Positions 30,063 to 31,881 of a stretch of 31,881 bases of DNA are shown in pieces. Origin of the DNA: Bacteroidales bacterium UBA2800. GTDB lineage: Bacteria; Bacteroidota; Bacteroidia; Bacteroidales; Paludibacteraceae. The notes under the pieces were generated by a model. It saw nothing but the letters and a program-made list of their open reading frames with translations. It did not search any database and was not told where the DNA came from. Numbering within the stretch: position 1 is the stretch's first letter; the number at the start of each line of letters is the position of its first letter. The stretch covers positions 66,373-98,253 of the forward strand of contig DEHM01000013.1 of the NCBI GenBank assembly GCA_002351925.1, given 5' to 3'. The position numbers were made by a program, and so were the translations under genes.

Positions 30063-31223
30063 TTATGCAAAGGAAAAATTTTTACACCATTCGCGCGGAG
30101 TTTGTCCCGTCTCTCGGATGAAGATTCTGGAAAAAGCAGATTGAGACGAGAATCCGGAACGCACCGCCACATCCGCCATCTTCAGTTCGGAGTTCTCCCG
30201 CATGATACGCTTGGCTTCTTCAATACGGTAGCGGGTGACAAACTGATAGAACGTGCAGCCATAAGTAGTGTTGATAAACTCCGACAGATAGGTTCGGTTC
30301 ATCGGAAGCGCTCTCATCAGGTCAATCAACTTGAAGTTCGGATCGAGGTAAGGCTTCTCCGTCTCCATCCACTGCTCCAGTTTACGGGCTTTCTCAGATT
30401 GCTCGCCGGTAGTGTCCGACTGCTCTTTGTCCGCCTCTTCCGTACCTATCAGATTGTCCCACGGATCGCGACGGAAAAGGATTTGTTCGATGCTATAGGT
30501 GAACATGAAACCAATCAGGATATTTTGCGTGAAAGCACGGCAAGGGTTGTCCGATACCATCATATATCCATACGACGCACCAAGCACTGCCAGCATGATT
30601 AAATACCGTACAATCCACTGAGCATCAATATGCTCCATCGAGGAATAGTTGTTCTCGCACCATAACCTGTACGCACGGATATGCGTCAAAACCATAATGA
30701 AAAGCGCTACGGGATAGAGGGAAATCACCCATCGCAAGTCGTATGGTACCAAATAATCCACGACGCATAACAGCACCAACGGAAGCAGTTGACAGAGGAC
30801 GCGTTTCCAGGTCATCCATCTCGGGCGGAGCGTCTCTGTGGGATAAATCAGGAGCAGCCAGCCGAGGAAATTACCGGCGAACAGCATATAGGAGGTCAGC
30901 GCTTCACTTCCCAAATTGAGTACCGGCTGATCCAATATATAGGTCTGTATCATAAAGAACAGATCCGATAGCCCCCATAATAAAAGAGCATAGGCACAGG
31001 CCTTGCGGACACGCAAGCCGTCCGAATGGAGGAACAGCAATACGGCTCCAAAAAAGCAAATCGCGGTATTGATGCTATGTATAGCCAGAAGTAGCACATT
31101 CTCCAACAAATCCACCGGAATGAACCGCGAGAGCCAATGACTCAATACAGTAAATGCCGAAAGCAGCAGAGCAAATAGAATTTCCTTCTTGTAGTTTTCC
31201 CAAGAATCACGAAAAGATGTCAT
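30063..31223 (-). CDS. Multi-pass membrane AraC-type transcription regulator
   Basis: This 386-residue protein has about seven hydrophobic helices between residues 15 and 250, a linker rich in acidic and polar residues (255-282) and a C-terminal AraC DNA-binding domain (283-380) with FKLIDLMRALPMNRTYLSEF, the RIEEAKRIM helix and SGFSSQSAFSRIF ending GQTPREW. It would sense something in or across the inner membrane and bind DNA from there. The frame open from 31265 begins at the expected transcription start, so ATG 31223 (MTSFRDSW) is used. Its promoter is site C, and the shared element suggests control by itself or by the short paralogue. Confidence 0.88.
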   Translation of the reverse strand: MTSFRDSWENYKKEILFALLLSAFTVLSHWLSRFIPVDLLENVLLLAIHSINTAICFFGAVLLFLHSDGLRVRKACAYALLLWGLSDLFFMIQTYILDQPVLNLGSEALTSYMLFAGNFLGWLLLIYPTETLRPRWMTWKRVLCQLLPLVLLCVVDYLVPYDLRWVISLYPVALFIMVLTHIRAYRLWCENNYSSMEHIDAQWIVRYLIMLAVLGASYGYMMVSDNPCRAFTQNILIGFMFTYSIEQILFRRDPWDNLIGTEEADKEQSDTTGEQSEKARKLEQWMETEKPYLDPNFKLIDLMRALPMNRTYLSEFINTTYGCTFYQFVTRYRIEEAKRIMRENSELKMADVAVRSGFSSQSAFSRIFIRETGQTPREWCKNFSFA

Positions 31224-31273
31224 TTTTTGCAATTCACATTTACGATCATTCAACGAAAGTATCAAACAAAATG

Positions 31274-31331
31274 CAAAATTACAATAAATAAATCACATAC
31301 GCAAAGCAAGTACGCGATTTTTGACGCAGAG
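31274..31331 (-). promoter_or_regulatory. Promoter of the long AraC gene with conserved upstream element (site C)
   Basis: TTTG (31302-31305), a 20-bp spacer and TAATTTTG (31274-31281) on the minus strand. Direct repeats ACATACGCA (31295-31303) and AAGTACGCG (31308-31316) have a 13-bp period; the 14-bp block is at 31318-31331. Confidence 0.78.
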
Positions 31332-31370
31332 TAAAATAATCAGGTGTGATTTTTGACGAAATATAAAAAG

Positions 31371-31853
31371 TTAAAACCGTCTTGTGCGTTTGCAGTACTT
31401 CTCGTATTCCTCGCCGAAGTCTTGGCGGAGGCGGTGTTCTTCGGTGAGGACCTGGACGAACATGATGGCGAAGAAAAGCACCCAGACAAGCAAAGTTTGC
31501 CAGGTCCAGAACCAGACGATGAAACCGGCAAGGTAAATGAGTGTGCCGGTGAGCATCGGGTTACGGTTGAGGCGGTAGGGACCGTCGGTCATGAGGTGTT
31601 GGGTGCGTGGGCCGATTTCCTTGCCGAAAGCGTCCATCGGATTGCCTTTTCCGCGCGTTTTCATATAGACGATGGTCCAGATGCTGAGGCTCAAACCGCC
31701 GAGGATGAGGATGCCGGTGAACGAGGCGCGGAGAGCGCCGATGTGTACTGCCAGATCCGGCGAGCCGGATACCAACCACATGATGGTCGGCAGAAGAAGA
31801 ACAAACATCACGCCGCCGAGGACGTAACCTGCTATTTCACGCAATTTTTTCAT
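31371..31853 (-). CDS. Isoprenylcysteine/phospholipid-methyltransferase-type membrane protein
   Basis: This 160-residue protein has about four hydrophobic segments and the C-terminal motif of the ICMT/PEMT family: DGPYRLNRNPML (90-101), then TEEHRLRQDFGEEYEKYCKRTRRF (137-160) with the paired glutamates E138-E139. Such proteins bind S-adenosylmethionine at the membrane and methylate lipids or small molecules; the bacterial substrate is usually unknown. ATG 31853 lies 8 nt from a -7 box. It ends about 40 nt before site C of the long AraC gene, so it is a separate unit. Confidence 0.83.
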   Translation of the reverse strand: MKKLREIAGYVLGGVMFVLLLPTIMWLVSGSPDLAVHIGALRASFTGILILGGLSLSIWTIVYMKTRGKGNPMDAFGKEIGPRTQHLMTDGPYRLNRNPMLTGTLIYLAGFIVWFWTWQTLLVWVLFFAIMFVQVLTEEHRLRQDFGEEYEKYCKRTRRF

Positions 31854-31861
31854 AACGACCG

Positions 31862-31869
31862 CAAAGGTA
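31862..31869 (-). promoter_or_regulatory. -7 box of the methyltransferase promoter
   Basis: TACCTTTG on the minus strand. Its -33 box lies beyond the window end. The start codon is only 8 nt downstream, implying a very short or absent leader. Confidence 0.6.
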
Positions 31870-31881
31870 CTGCTTTTTTTT

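Noticed and set aside
29858..30172. Open frame between the two AraC genes
   Set aside because: It runs through promoter B and overlaps the end of the long AraC gene. The protein has no recognisable features.

Overview
This window reads as a chromosomal segment from a Bacteroidales-type bacterium (phylum Bacteroidota). The support is direct: at least seven promoters have the Bacteroidota pattern TTTG or TTG, a 19-20 bp spacer, then TAnnTTTG; Shine-Dalgarno sites are weak or absent; and the gene content is typical (TrpB2, TonB receptor, outer-membrane barrels, TamB, membrane-bound AraC regulators). I cannot fix the family or genus. No tRNA, rRNA, CRISPR array, transposase or prophage gene is visible.

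Layout. (1) 1-1355, minus: a TrpB2-type tryptophan synthase beta chain. (2) 1585-4603, plus: one promoter serving a voltage-gated cation channel, cysS and a lipoprotein-like M15/LAS peptidase. (3) 14304 down to 4600, minus: a tightly overlapped operon potA-potB-potC-potD-TPR-outer membrane barrel, in which PotC carries an unusual periplasmic N-terminal domain. (4) 22316 down to 14305, minus: a signalling operon. It encodes a membrane sensor with SpoIIE phosphatase and RsbW-like kinase domains, a STAS antagonist, a RelA/SpoT-type synthetase, an APH-fold kinase, a small HD (alarmone hydrolase-like) protein, a protein-tyrosine-phosphatase-like protein and a TonB receptor, and it ends in a hairpin terminator. 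(5) 29350 down to 22369, minus: a KefB-like antiporter, a small barrel, and a 1529-residue protein that joins a TamB-like region to an Omp85/TamL-like barrel. (6) 31881 down to 29379, minus: an ICMT/PEMT-type membrane methyltransferase and two membrane-anchored AraC regulators.

Two features run across the genes. First, degenerate 7-bp (sometimes 8-bp) tandem arrays occur at gene junctions, in 5' leaders, in the coding sequence of signal peptides, and inside the SpoIIE, TamB and barrel genes. Several stop or start codons lie within them (TTG start at 17218, GTG start abutting at 26958, stops at 17236, 20046 and 27866). Second, the promoters of the antiporter and of both AraC genes share an upstream element: a 14-bp conserved block plus two direct repeats with a 12-13 bp period ending at the -33 box. 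This looks like the operator of a small regulon that includes the AraC genes themselves.

Starts were moved downstream of the longest reading frame wherever that frame ran through a predicted promoter or through the preceding gene. All functional calls come from reading motifs; no database search was possible.
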